A stretch of 64,000 bases of DNA. Source: Planctomycetaceae bacterium (GTDB lineage: Bacteria; Planctomycetota; Planctomycetia; Pirellulales; Pirellulaceae). The stretch's first letter is position 1; each line of letters begins with the position of its first letter. The translations under genes and the position numbers were made by a program. The notes under the pieces are model-generated. The model ran no database searches. It had not been told where the DNA came from and was given only the letters and a program-made list of their open reading frames with translations. Below are positions 33,408-42,235 of this stretch, in pieces. Location: positions 1-64,000 of the forward strand of contig RECD01000117.1 in NCBI GenBank assembly GCA_007694185.1, read 5' to 3'.

Positions 33408-35504
33408 GTGACCGTGAATTCGAACGACGCGACTTGCCAGTCTTCTTGGCCGTCTGATTCCGACGGTTCGACCGCCGTTTTTCGACTCAGCCGTGTTCGC
33501 CCTTGCCTCATCAACCGGTTGGCGTTCGGCCTAATCGGACTCGGGTGGACCTTAGCGGGTAACGGAATGACGGCCAGGTCGGCCGAGCCGGAACCGGTGC
33601 CGGCTGCCGACGAACAATTTGAGACCATCGTCGCCCCGTTTTTGGCTCGACACTGCAACGACTGCCATGGCGGAGACGCTCCGGAAGCGGACTTGTCGTT
33701 GACCCGGTTCGGACGAACGGCCGAGATCCAAGACAACTACGATTTGTGGGAACGGGTTTCCCGGATGATCGAACACCGCGAAATGCCCCCCGCGGACGTG
33801 CCGCAACCGAGCGAAGAGTCGTTACAAGCGGTTTTGGTCGCCCTGCGTGGGCAGCTCGATTCCTTCGATTGCTCGGGTGAGTCTCGCCCGGGTCGAGTCA
33901 CGGTCCGCCGCTTGAATCGGGTCGAATACAACCACACGGTCCGCGATCTGTTCGGCATCGATTTCCGTCCGGCGGACGACTTCCCTTCCGATGACGTCGG
34001 CTACGGGTTTGACAACATCGCGGACGTGCTGTCGATGTCGCCGATCTTGCTGGAAAAGTACCTCGCCTCAGCGGAGCAAATCGTTGCTCAGGTCTTTGAG
34101 GATCCCGAAACCCGCAAGCGGGTCGAAATCGAGTCGGCCAAACCCGGCGACGGTTGGGCGGCGAGGTTACGAAGCGACGTTTCCGCGCTGGCTCGCCGCG
34201 CTTTCCGGCGCCCGGTTGACGAGGAAGAGGTCGACCGTTTGCTAGCGATCGCGGTGGGGCCGGGCGACCGGGATGCCGGCCCGCCACGTGAGCCGCGAGG
34301 ACGGCGCAGCGGCTTCAACCGCTATTTTCGTGAAGGACGATCTACCAACCAACCGCTTCGGATCGCCGCGACCGCGATCCTCGCTTCTCCCCATTTCCTG
34401 TTCCGCATCGAATTGGACCCGGAAGTGTCAACAGAGGCGGCCGACTCGGGGAGCCAGCCGGACCCAGACCAACCTGCGATCCGACCGCTGAATGACCACG
34501 AGGTCGCGAGCCGTCTGTCGTACTTTCTCTGGAGCAGCATGCCGGACGCGGTGCTGTTCGAACTGGCGGACGAAGGCAAACTCCGCCACCCCGAGGTGCT
34601 CGAAGCCCAAGTCGATCGGATGCTGAACGATCCCAAAGCGTCCGCGTTGGTAGACCACTTTGCCGGCCAATGGTTGCAATTGCGAGATCTGGAGTTGCTG
34701 TCACCCGATCCGCAGCGTTACCCGGCCTTCGACGACACGCTCCGCAAGTCAATGCGTCAGGAGACCGAGAAGTTTTTCGAGGCGGTGATCCGAGAGGACC
34801 GCAGCGTCCTCGATTTCCTGGATGCCGATTATTCGTTTGTCAACGAACGTTTGGCGAAACATTACGGCATGGAAGGGGTGGAAGGGGACGAGTTTCGGCG
34901 GGTCGAACTGCCGCCTCAACGACGGGGCGTGCTGACTCAGGCGAGCATCCTGACATTGACCTCAAACCCGACCCGAACGTCACCGGTGAAACGCGGCCAG
35001 TGGATCCTTGATAATTTTCTCGGGGAACCGCCACCCCCGCCCCCCGCCGGGGTTGAAGAATTGAATGAGGACGATGAGACACTCGGGTCGCTTCGTGAGC
35101 GGATGGAACAGCATCGCGCGAATCCGGCCTGCGCCGTCTGTCATCGCCAAATGGACACGCTCGGATTCGGTTTGGAAAACTTTGACGGTGTCGGCGGCTG
35201 GCGTGACGTTGACGGCCGGTTTCCGATCGACCCGTCAGGCGAGTTACCGGGCAACGTCCAATTTTCCACCGCGGCCGAAATGTTGGGTCTGTTGTCGCAA
35301 GGTCGACGTGACGCTTTTGCTCGTCGCCTCACCGAAAAGCTGTTAACTTATTCATTAGGCAGAGGTTTGGGACCGTTCGACCGCTGCTCGGTCAACGGGA
35401 TCCTCGACCGACTGGCTGATGACGAGTACCGGTTTCGAACTTTGGTCAAAGCGGTCGTCACCAGCGATCCGTTCCTTTACCGCGAACTGACGGGAGCCCC
35501 GTGA
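33408..35504 (+). CDS. DUF1587/DUF1595/DUF1592/DUF1588/DUF1585 diheme protein
   Basis: About 698 residues. A hydrophobic export segment (INRLAFGLIGLGWTLAG) precedes a cytochrome-like motif HCNDCHGG (C83-H87). DUF1587 follows (RRLNRVEYNHTVRDLFGIDF), then DUF1595 (RRAFRRPVDEEEVDRLL), DUF1592 (LNDHEVASRLSYFLWSSMPD and FVNERLAKHYGM), DUF1588 (RRGVLTQASILTLTSNPTRT with a second motif CAVCHRQMD, C575-H579) and DUF1585 (LTEKLLTYSLGRGLGPFDRC). This fixed order is typical of Planctomycetes; function is unknown, but the c-type heme motifs suggest periplasmic redox work. The start is uncertain: the frame is open from 33219, with ATG at 33276 and 33342 and GTG at 33408 and 33414. The stop overlaps the DUF1552 start. 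Confidence 0.9.
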   Translation: MTVNSNDATCQSSWPSDSDGSTAVFRLSRVRPCLINRLAFGLIGLGWTLAGNGMTARSAEPEPVPAADEQFETIVAPFLARHCNDCHGGDAPEADLSLTRFGRTAEIQDNYDLWERVSRMIEHREMPPADVPQPSEESLQAVLVALRGQLDSFDCSGESRPGRVTVRRLNRVEYNHTVRDLFGIDFRPADDFPSDDVGYGFDNIADVLSMSPILLEKYLASAEQIVAQVFEDPETRKRVEIESAKPGDGWAARLRSDVSALARRAFRRPVDEEEVDRLLAIAVGPGDRDAGPPREPRGRRSGFNRYFREGRSTNQPLRIAATAILASPHFLFRIELDPEVSTEAADSGSQPDPDQPAIRPLNDHEVASRLSYFLWSSMPDAVLFELADEGKLRHPEVLEAQVDRMLNDPKASALVDHFAGQWLQLRDLELLSPDPQRYPAFDDTLRKSMRQETEKFFEAVIREDRSVLDFLDADYSFVNERLAKHYGMEGVEGDEFRRVELPPQRRGVLTQASILTLTSNPTRTSPVKRGQWILDNFLGEPPPPPPAGVEELNEDDETLGSLRERMEQHRANPACAVCHRQMDTLGFGLENFDGVGGWRDVDGRFPIDPSGELPGNVQFSTAAEMLGLLSQGRRDAFARRLTEKLLTYSLGRGLGPFDRCSVNGILDRLADDEYRFRTLVKAVVTSDPFLYRELTGAP

Positions 35505-36862
35505 TGCGAAGCTCAGCCCCACTATCCGTTTCTCGCCGCAGCCTGTTGCGAGGGCTAGGCGTTTCGCTCGCTCTCCCCAGCTTGGAATCGCTCGCCCCAC
35601 GAGCGGCCCACGCCGCAACGGCCGGTGCTTCGGCTCCTCGCCGGATGGCGTTCATCTTCGTTCCCAACGGCGTGCATGTTCCGGATTGGGTGCCCCAAGC
35701 GACCGGCTTTGGTTACGAATTGCCGTACATTTTGGAACCCTTGTCGGGTGTCAGAGACGACCTGTTGGTGCTCAGCGGTTTGACTCACGACAAGGGCCGC
35801 GCCAACGGCGACGGGCCGGGTGACCACGCCCGCAGCGCCTCGGTTTTCCTGACCGGTTCCCAACCCCGCAAGACCTCCGGCGCGGACATCCGCGTCGGGG
35901 TTTCGGTCGACCAATACGCCGCCCAACAGCTCGGCCACCAAACCCGCTTGCCGTCGTTGGAACTGGGGTGTGAGGCCGGTCGGGGCGCGGGCAATTGTGA
36001 TTCCGGTTATAGCTGCGCCTATTCGTCGAACATCTCCTGGGCTTCCGAGACGACCCCGGTAGGCAAAGAGGTCAATCCGCGGCTCGCGTTCGAGCGACTC
36101 GTGACGCAAGTCGAATCGGGCGAAGCTCGAAAAAGCCGCGAACAACGGCTCGCGACCCGCAAGAGCATCCTCGATTACGTCGCCGAAGACGCGCAGCGGT
36201 TGCAGTCGAAGTTGGCTCGGAATGACCAGCGTAAGCTCGACGAATACTTGACCGGTATCCGTCAAGTCGAACGCCAGATCCAGCACAGCGAATCGGAAGC
36301 GAATCAGCCTGGCGCGGCCGAGATGGAGATCCCGGCCGGCGTGCCGAAGGAATACGCCGATCACATCCGGCTGATGCTCGACATGATGGTGCTGGCTTTC
36401 CAGACCGATTCGACCCGGATCGCGACGATGATGTTCGCCAACGCCGGCAGCAACCGCAATTACCGACAGATCGGCGTCCCCGATGGGCACCACGACCTGT
36501 CGCACCACGGCGGCGACCCGGAGAAGCATGCCAAGATCCGAGACATCAACCGATTCCACGTCACGCAACTGGCGTATTTCTTGCAGCGGCTCAAGTCGAT
36601 CCCCGAGGGCGATTCGAACCTGCTCGACAACAGCATGATCCTGTACGGCAGCGGGTTGAGCGACGGCAACCGCCACAACAACGAGAACCTGCCGATTCTG
36701 CTGGCCGGACGTGGCGGCGGGACGGTCGATCCGGGACGACACGTGGCGTTCTCGCATGAAACCCCGCTGTGCAACCTGTTCCTATCGATGCTCGACCGCG
36801 TCGGCGTCGATGCCCCCTACATCGGTGACAGCACCGGACGATTGTCGGGATTGCAGGTCTGA
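35504..36862 (+). CDS. DUF1552 protein with Tat-like signal
   Basis: 452 residues. The start overlaps the upstream stop (TGATG). The N-terminus SVSRRSLLRGLGVSLALPSLES is a twin-arginine signal ending near AHAA. DUF1552 motifs include RMAFIFVPNGVHVPDW, DLLVLSGLTHDKGRANGDG, PSLELGCE and TDSTRIATMMFANAGSNRNY. The His-rich DGHHDLSHHGGDPEKH and the YGSGLSDGNRHNNENLP segment could bind metal, as in the alkaline-phosphatase-like DUF1501 relatives. Genes of this type almost always follow DUF1592-type genes, so the two probably work together. Activity is unknown. Confidence 0.92.
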   Translation: MRSSAPLSVSRRSLLRGLGVSLALPSLESLAPRAAHAATAGASAPRRMAFIFVPNGVHVPDWVPQATGFGYELPYILEPLSGVRDDLLVLSGLTHDKGRANGDGPGDHARSASVFLTGSQPRKTSGADIRVGVSVDQYAAQQLGHQTRLPSLELGCEAGRGAGNCDSGYSCAYSSNISWASETTPVGKEVNPRLAFERLVTQVESGEARKSREQRLATRKSILDYVAEDAQRLQSKLARNDQRKLDEYLTGIRQVERQIQHSESEANQPGAAEMEIPAGVPKEYADHIRLMLDMMVLAFQTDSTRIATMMFANAGSNRNYRQIGVPDGHHDLSHHGGDPEKHAKIRDINRFHVTQLAYFLQRLKSIPEGDSNLLDNSMILYGSGLSDGNRHNNENLPILLAGRGGGTVDPGRHVAFSHETPLCNLFLSMLDRVGVDAPYIGDSTGRLSGLQV

Positions 36863-39318
36863 TGATCGCCACGTCTCGACATCCAGCAGGCGGTTTTGTC
36901 GGCGTTGGGCAACTGACAGCAGCCACGCGACCGCCTCTACGCCAAGCCGCATCGGTCGCGATTCTCGGTTTGGCGTTGGCAGCATTCGGTTCCGCGGGCG
37001 GTAGGGCGCAAGAGCCTGGAGTTTCCGTCAGCGATCTGATTTCGCGTCTGAAGAGTGGCGAGACCGACGTACGTCGCGACGCGGCCTACGAATTAGCCCG
37101 CTTGGGGCCGGACGCCGTCGAAGCCGTGCCGGATCTGATCACGGCTTTGGACGACCGTGACAATCAGGTATGGATGCAATCGCTACAGTCGCTTGCCCGG
37201 ATCGGTCCCCAAGCCGCTGCGGCGATCGAGCGGCTGATCGCTGATCTCGGACACCGGGACGACCAACGCCGTTATCGGACCGCCTTCGTGTTCGGTCGGA
37301 TCGGCCCGGACGCCTTGCCGGCCTTGATCGAAACTTTGCAAACCGGCAGCTCTTCGGCCCGGCCCGCCGCCGCCCAAGCGATCGGCTGGATGGGCAGGGA
37401 AGGGGCGGTCGCGATCCCCGCACTGATCGACATGCTCGGTCACGAACGTGGGACGCTGCGGGACGCCGCCGCCGATTCGCTCGCCGCGATCGGCAGTCCG
37501 GCAGAAATCCCGCTGCTCGACCGACTCGACCAGTCCGACCCCGACTTGCTTAGCGTTACTCTCCGCGCACTCGTATCGATCGGCATTTCCGATCCCGCAG
37601 CGGTGGAACGACTGTCGCCGCTAACCCGGTCGAACGATCCGTCGGTTCGTGCCTTGGCGCTACGAGCTTGGGCCTCTTCCCAGATGCCATCCGAAGCATT
37701 GCTCGAGAGGATCGCGGACGCGATGGCCGACCAAGATGAAACGGTGCGTGATGCCGCCATCGCCTCCTTGGTACGGCTGGGGCCGCAATCGGCCGCCGGG
37801 ACTTTGCCGACTCTCGAAACACTGTTGCGGGGCGACGATCGCCAGGCCCGCCTGTCGGCCGTGTTCGTCGCCGGGTTGCTCGGTCCGACCGCGACCGGCC
37901 TGATCCCCGCGCTGCTCGACAGTTGGGAAGCGATATCCGCTCCGGGTGGCACGGGAGAGTCGTCCCGGTCGGGGGACTCAGACGACGAGGGCACTTCGGT
38001 CGACAGCGACCAACGGGCGATCGCGTCAGCGATCGGACGGATCGGTTCGGCTGCCGTCCCGGCGATCCTGCAACGGGCTGATTCCGGAACGCTGTCACCT
38101 GAATCACTCGCCTTGGCGTTGTCCGCCATCGGCCCGTCCGCGATCGAACCGCTCCGCGTCGCTTTGGGTGATGCCAGTCCGTCGGTCCGAGCCGTCGCGG
38201 TGCGCGGGTTGGGCGGAATTCAGCCTGTCACGGGTGATGCGCTGCGTGATCTCGACGACCTGTCGCACGACCCCGAAGCGAATGTCCGACTTGCCGCGGT
38301 CGACTCCTTAGGACGGATCGGCCCTGCCGCCCGGCCTCATCAAGACAGCCTGTTGCGGGCCGCAGCGGACGAAGCCCCCGAGGTGCGAGCTGCGGCGTTG
38401 GGCGCTTTGATCGGAATTCAGGCCGATGCCGAATCGATCCTGCCGCCGGTCACGGCCGGATTGTCCGACCCGGCTCTCCCGGTTCGCGTCGCGGCGCTTC
38501 GCGCGGTCCGCGGTTTGGGGACCGAAGGCAAAACGCTGTTGATGCCGCTGACCAAAGCCCTTGCGGACCCCGATTCGGCGATGCGGGCTGGCGCTGCCGC
38601 AGCGATCGGCGGGATCGGGGAAGATGCCTCCGAGGCGATTCCGGCGTTGCTCGATTCCTCGGCCGACCCTGACCCGAAGGTCCGACTCGCCGCGGTCGAG
38701 TCGTTGGGGCAGTTCCCCGCTCGGGCTGAAGAAATCCTGCCGGAACTTCGGGCACGCTTGCAGGACAGCGACGCCGCGGTCCTCGAAGCTTCGATCGAGT
38801 CGCTCGGCAAGTTCGGCATGGCGGCGGGCCCGAGCCTGGATGAGCTGGGTGAACTGGTTTCGCACCCACAGGAATCGATCCGTTCGGCCGCGATCCGAAC
38901 GATCGCCGGCGTCGCCTCTGAGCCCAAGAGGGCCGTGCCCTGGTTGGTGCAGGGACTCGGCGATTCTCAATGGGCGGTACGGCATGTCGCCGCGCAATCA
39001 CTCGGTAAACTCGGCCCACCCGCTGCTGCATCGGTCCCCGCGTTGTTTCGTCTGCTGCCCGATGACCTCGACCGAGAGCCGGCGCGGCAAGCGCTGCGTG
39101 CGATCGACTCGGCAGATGCCGACGCCCTGCCGGCACTGCTCGAAGCGATCGCTTCGGACGATCGGAACCTGCGGTTTTACGGGGTCTTTTTCATTGGCAA
39201 ACTCGGCCCCGATGCCGCGGAGGCGTTGCCCCAGTTGAAACGGATGCTGGAAGAAGCCAACGGCCGCACTCGCGAATCGCTCGAAAAGGCGATTCAGGCG
39301 ATCGAAGGGGGCGAATGA
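36862..39318 (+). CDS. Exported HEAT/PBS-lyase repeat protein
   Basis: 818 residues starting at an ATG that overlaps the DUF1552 stop (TGATG). A signal segment (SVAILGLALAAFGSAGG) is followed by about 20 HEAT-like repeats of roughly 35 residues, each with the pattern DxxVRxxAAxALGxIG, for example DVRRDAAYELARLGPDAVEA, KVRLAAVESLGQF and AVRHVAAQSLGKLGPPA. Such solenoids bind proteins and have no catalytic role. Tight coupling to the DUF1592/DUF1552 pair suggests a periplasmic scaffold for them, which is inference. A disordered acidic insertion (SSRSGDSDDEGTSVDSD) breaks the repeat series near residue 370. Confidence 0.9.
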   Translation: MIATSRHPAGGFVGVGQLTAATRPPLRQAASVAILGLALAAFGSAGGRAQEPGVSVSDLISRLKSGETDVRRDAAYELARLGPDAVEAVPDLITALDDRDNQVWMQSLQSLARIGPQAAAAIERLIADLGHRDDQRRYRTAFVFGRIGPDALPALIETLQTGSSSARPAAAQAIGWMGREGAVAIPALIDMLGHERGTLRDAAADSLAAIGSPAEIPLLDRLDQSDPDLLSVTLRALVSIGISDPAAVERLSPLTRSNDPSVRALALRAWASSQMPSEALLERIADAMADQDETVRDAAIASLVRLGPQSAAGTLPTLETLLRGDDRQARLSAVFVAGLLGPTATGLIPALLDSWEAISAPGGTGESSRSGDSDDEGTSVDSDQRAIASAIGRIGSAAVPAILQRADSGTLSPESLALALSAIGPSAIEPLRVALGDASPSVRAVAVRGLGGIQPVTGDALRDLDDLSHDPEANVRLAAVDSLGRIGPAARPHQDSLLRAAADEAPEVRAAALGALIGIQADAESILPPVTAGLSDPALPVRVAALRAVRGLGTEGKTLLMPLTKALADPDSAMRAGAAAAIGGIGEDASEAIPALLDSSADPDPKVRLAAVESLGQFPARAEEILPELRARLQDSDAAVLEASIESLGKFGMAAGPSLDELGELVSHPQESIRSAAIRTIAGVASEPKRAVPWLVQGLGDSQWAVRHVAAQSLGKLGPPAAASVPALFRLLPDDLDREPARQALRAIDSADADALPALLEAIASDDRNLRFYGVFFIGKLGPDAAEALPQLKRMLEEANGRTRESLEKAIQAIEGGE

Positions 39319-40829
39319 GCCGATCAATCTGGGCTCTTTGGAAGTGGCCGCTCCACTGGCAAATCTTCCTCGCCATGCTGGCCGGTGCTTTCGTCGGTCT
39401 GGCGCTCAACTTCCTGACCGGTGCTCGTGACATCCGGGTGACCGAAGGCTTGCCGCAAGGGTGGCAAGCGGTTGAGATCCGCGAACGCGTCGGATCGACA
39501 CGGCTTCGGATCCTGCGGGACGATGGCGGCGAAACGGAATTGCGTGTCGAAGCGGGCGAGACCCGTGACGGAACGTTCGCCACGCTATCCGCGCTGCGGG
39601 CGATCCATCCTGATGTGGCAAGCGTTCTCGACGTTCACGGCGGCACTTGGGCGACCACGATCGGTAACGCCTGTCGCCAGTTGGGCAATCTCTTCTTGCG
39701 GATGCTGCAGATGGTCTCCGTTCCGCTAGTCGTCACCTCGCTGATCACCGGCGTGATGGGGCTGAGCGGCCATGCCGTTGGAAGGATGTTCGCGCTGACG
39801 GCCGCTTACTACGCGACGACCAGCCTGTTAGCGATCCTCACCGGCTTGCTCGTCGTCAACCTGTTCCGGCCCGGCCTCGGCGGGCAGGGGGCGCCGACGG
39901 GGGAAGGCACCCGCTCGGTCATCGCGAGTGAACCGCCCCCGATCGGTGAGGTACTCTTTAGCCAACTCGAAAACCTGATCCCCGCGAACCCGCTGGGGGC
40001 GTTGGTCGAGCCGAATTTTTTGTCGATCATCGCCTTTTCGATCGCCTTCGCCGTGTTCGCGATGCGGATCGGCGGGGCGACCGCCAGGCGGGTTCACGAG
40101 GCCGCCAAGACCGGCATGGAGGTGATCATGGCGATGACGCACGCGATCATCCGCCTGATCCCACTGGGCGTTTTCTGCCTGATGCTTTACGTCACCGCGA
40201 CGCAGGGTGCCGACGTCTTTCGTTCACTCGGTTGGTACATGCTGACGGTGACGGCCGGGCTGGTGATCCACGGCTGCATCACGTTGCCGCTGATCCTCCG
40301 GTTCGTCGCCAAACGCAGCCCCACCGAGTACGCCCGCGCGCTCAGCCCCGCGTTGTTGACCGCATTCAGCAGCGCCAGCAGCAACGGCACCTTGCCGCTT
40401 ACCCTGACCTGTGTCGAGCAGCGGGCAGGGATCAGCAACCGGACCGGTTCGTTCGTGCTGCCGCTCGGGGCGACGATCAACATGGACGGGACCGCACTCT
40501 ACGAAGCCGTCGCCGTGCTGTTCATCGCCCAGTGGCACTTCGGGGAAAACTTGCCGCTGACACAGCAAATTGTCGTGGCGGTGACCGCGCTGCTGGCCAG
40601 CATCGGGGCGGCCGGCATCCCTCAAGCCGGTTTGGTGATGCTGGTGATCGTCTTGCAAGCCGTCAACCTGCCGCTCGAATTGCAAGGTATCATCCTGGCC
40701 GTTGACCGGGTGCTGGACATGGGCCGCACGACCGTCAACGTGTGGAGCGACGCTTGCGGCTGTGCCGTGATCGAAACGCTCGAACACCGCGTCACCCTTC
40801 GGGACATCCCGCCCGACGCGTGGGAATGA
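39315..40829 (+). CDS. Dicarboxylate/amino acid:cation symporter with a periplasmic insertion
   Basis: 504 residues of the DAACS (GltP/DctA) family; the ATG overlaps the HEAT-gene stop (ATGA). Family motifs are complete: LFLRMLQMVSVPLVVTSLI, hairpin 1 SSASSNGTLPLTL, the NMDGTALYEAV motif of TM7 and hairpin 2 region ASIGAAGIPQAGLVM. Between TM1 (16-34) and TM2 there is an extra stretch of about 75 residues (36-111) that looks beta-rich and soluble; the usual loop is only 10-15 residues. The substrate is probably a dicarboxylate or acidic amino acid. The M42 peptidase 31 bp downstream fits peptide or amino-acid use. Confidence 0.92.
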   Translation: MSRSIWALWKWPLHWQIFLAMLAGAFVGLALNFLTGARDIRVTEGLPQGWQAVEIRERVGSTRLRILRDDGGETELRVEAGETRDGTFATLSALRAIHPDVASVLDVHGGTWATTIGNACRQLGNLFLRMLQMVSVPLVVTSLITGVMGLSGHAVGRMFALTAAYYATTSLLAILTGLLVVNLFRPGLGGQGAPTGEGTRSVIASEPPPIGEVLFSQLENLIPANPLGALVEPNFLSIIAFSIAFAVFAMRIGGATARRVHEAAKTGMEVIMAMTHAIIRLIPLGVFCLMLYVTATQGADVFRSLGWYMLTVTAGLVIHGCITLPLILRFVAKRSPTEYARALSPALLTAFSSASSNGTLPLTLTCVEQRAGISNRTGSFVLPLGATINMDGTALYEAVAVLFIAQWHFGENLPLTQQIVVAVTALLASIGAAGIPQAGLVMLVIVLQAVNLPLELQGIILAVDRVLDMGRTTVNVWSDACGCAVIETLEHRVTLRDIPPDAWE

Positions 40830-40860
40830 TCCCTCACCGCTCCCTTTGCCCCGCGACGAC

Positions 40861-41949
40861 ATGACCGCGATCACCCCCGGCTCTCTCGACTTCTTTCGCG
40901 CCGCCATCCTCACCCCCAGCCCCTCGGGTTACGAACAGCCGATCCAGCGGCTGGTCCGCGACTTCATCTCACCGCATGCCGATCAGGTCCGTACGGACGT
41001 TCACGGCAACGTGATCGCCTCGGCCGGTGACCCCGCGGGCCCACGCCTGTTGCTGGCCGGACACTGTGACCAGATCGGCATGCTCGTCACCTACGTCGAC
41101 GAGTTCGGATTCGTCTACGCCCAAACGATCGGCGGCTGGGACCCGCAACAACTGATCGGCCAGGCGATGACGGTCTGGACCGATTCCGGCCCGCTGCCGG
41201 CGGTGATCAGCCGGAAACCCATTCACCTGCTCAACGAAACCGAACGCAAACAGGTGGTGCAGCTCGAACAGCTCTGGCTCGACATCGGCGCCAAGAGCAA
41301 AGCGGAAGCCGATGCCAAGGTTCGCGTCGGCGACTGCATCACCTTGGACCTACGATACCGGCCGCTGCTGGAAAACCTCATCAGCGGCCCCGGGATGGAC
41401 AACAAGTCGGGGATGTGGACTGTCATCGAAGCGCTGCGTCGCTGCGTCGAACGGGTCGCCACGAAGCAAGCGGAGCTGAAGTGCCACCTGCACAGCGTCA
41501 GCACCGTGCAGGAGGAAATCGGGCTGCGCGGCGCGAAGACGGCCGCCGGCAGCGTCCAACCGGATGTGGCGATCGCCGTCGATGTCACCCACGCGTCCGA
41601 TTGTCCGACGATCGACAAAACCCAACAGGGTGACATCAAACTGGGAGGCGGGCCGGTGATCTTCCGCGGTCCCAACATGAGCCCGGTCGTTACCGAACGG
41701 CTGATCAGCCTCGCCCGGGAACATTCGATCCCGTTCCAATTGGCTGCCATCGGCCGCGCCACGCCCAATGACGCCAACGTGCTCCAGATCCACGGGGGCG
41801 GCGTCGCCACGGGACTCGTCGCGATCCCCAATCGCTACATGCACTCGGCGGTCGAAGTGATCTCGCTGGACGACATCCACCACGCCGCCGAACTGCTCTG
41901 CCGCTTCGCACTGCGGCTGACCCCAGACTGCGACTTCACGCCGGCCTGA
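40861..41949 (+). CDS. M42 family metallo-aminopeptidase
   Basis: 362 residues. The dinuclear metal ligands of the M42 family are all visible: His and nearby Asp in LLLAGHCDQIG, Asp in GPGMDNKSG, the Glu pair in VQEEIGLRGA, Asp in VDVTHASD and His in NRYMHSAVEVIS. Members are cytosolic aminopeptidases, often dodecameric; specificity is unknown. ATG 40861 is preferred over the TTG at 40846. It is the last gene of the run starting at 33408 and is followed by a strong terminator. Confidence 0.94.
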   Translation: MTAITPGSLDFFRAAILTPSPSGYEQPIQRLVRDFISPHADQVRTDVHGNVIASAGDPAGPRLLLAGHCDQIGMLVTYVDEFGFVYAQTIGGWDPQQLIGQAMTVWTDSGPLPAVISRKPIHLLNETERKQVVQLEQLWLDIGAKSKAEADAKVRVGDCITLDLRYRPLLENLISGPGMDNKSGMWTVIEALRRCVERVATKQAELKCHLHSVSTVQEEIGLRGAKTAAGSVQPDVAIAVDVTHASDCPTIDKTQQGDIKLGGGPVIFRGPNMSPVVTERLISLAREHSIPFQLAAIGRATPNDANVLQIHGGGVATGLVAIPNRYMHSAVEVISLDDIHHAAELLCRFALRLTPDCDFTPA

Positions 41950-42073
41950 GACGCACCTTAGGCCGGTGCGAAACTGCGATTCGGCGGGTACCCGCGACGA
42001 AAGCCGGCTGACGCAGACCCTCCAGGCCGGTCAACCGGGCGATCCCAGCGTCCGATCGGCCGAATGGAAACGA

Positions 42074-42109
42074 AAAACGCTCGGCCACCCCCCAGCGGCC
42101 GAGCGTTTT
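42074..42109. terminator. Bidirectional Rho-independent terminator
   Basis: AAAACGCTCGGCC (42074-42086) and GGCCGAGCGTTTT (42097-42109) form a perfect 13-bp inverted repeat with a 10-nt loop. The stem is GC-rich with A/T runs at both ends, so it can work for the M42 operon on the plus strand and for the surface-protein gene on the minus strand, which converge here. Confidence 0.85.
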
Positions 42110-42235
42110 CACTTCCCTTGACGACGGCATCAAAGCGGATTGACATTCGCGGTCGCCGGGGATTGACCCCCGAGCTGTTCCACCGGCTCCCGTTTGGCGG
42201 GGACCCCGGCGACCTCATGTTCATCCGCTTAGATT

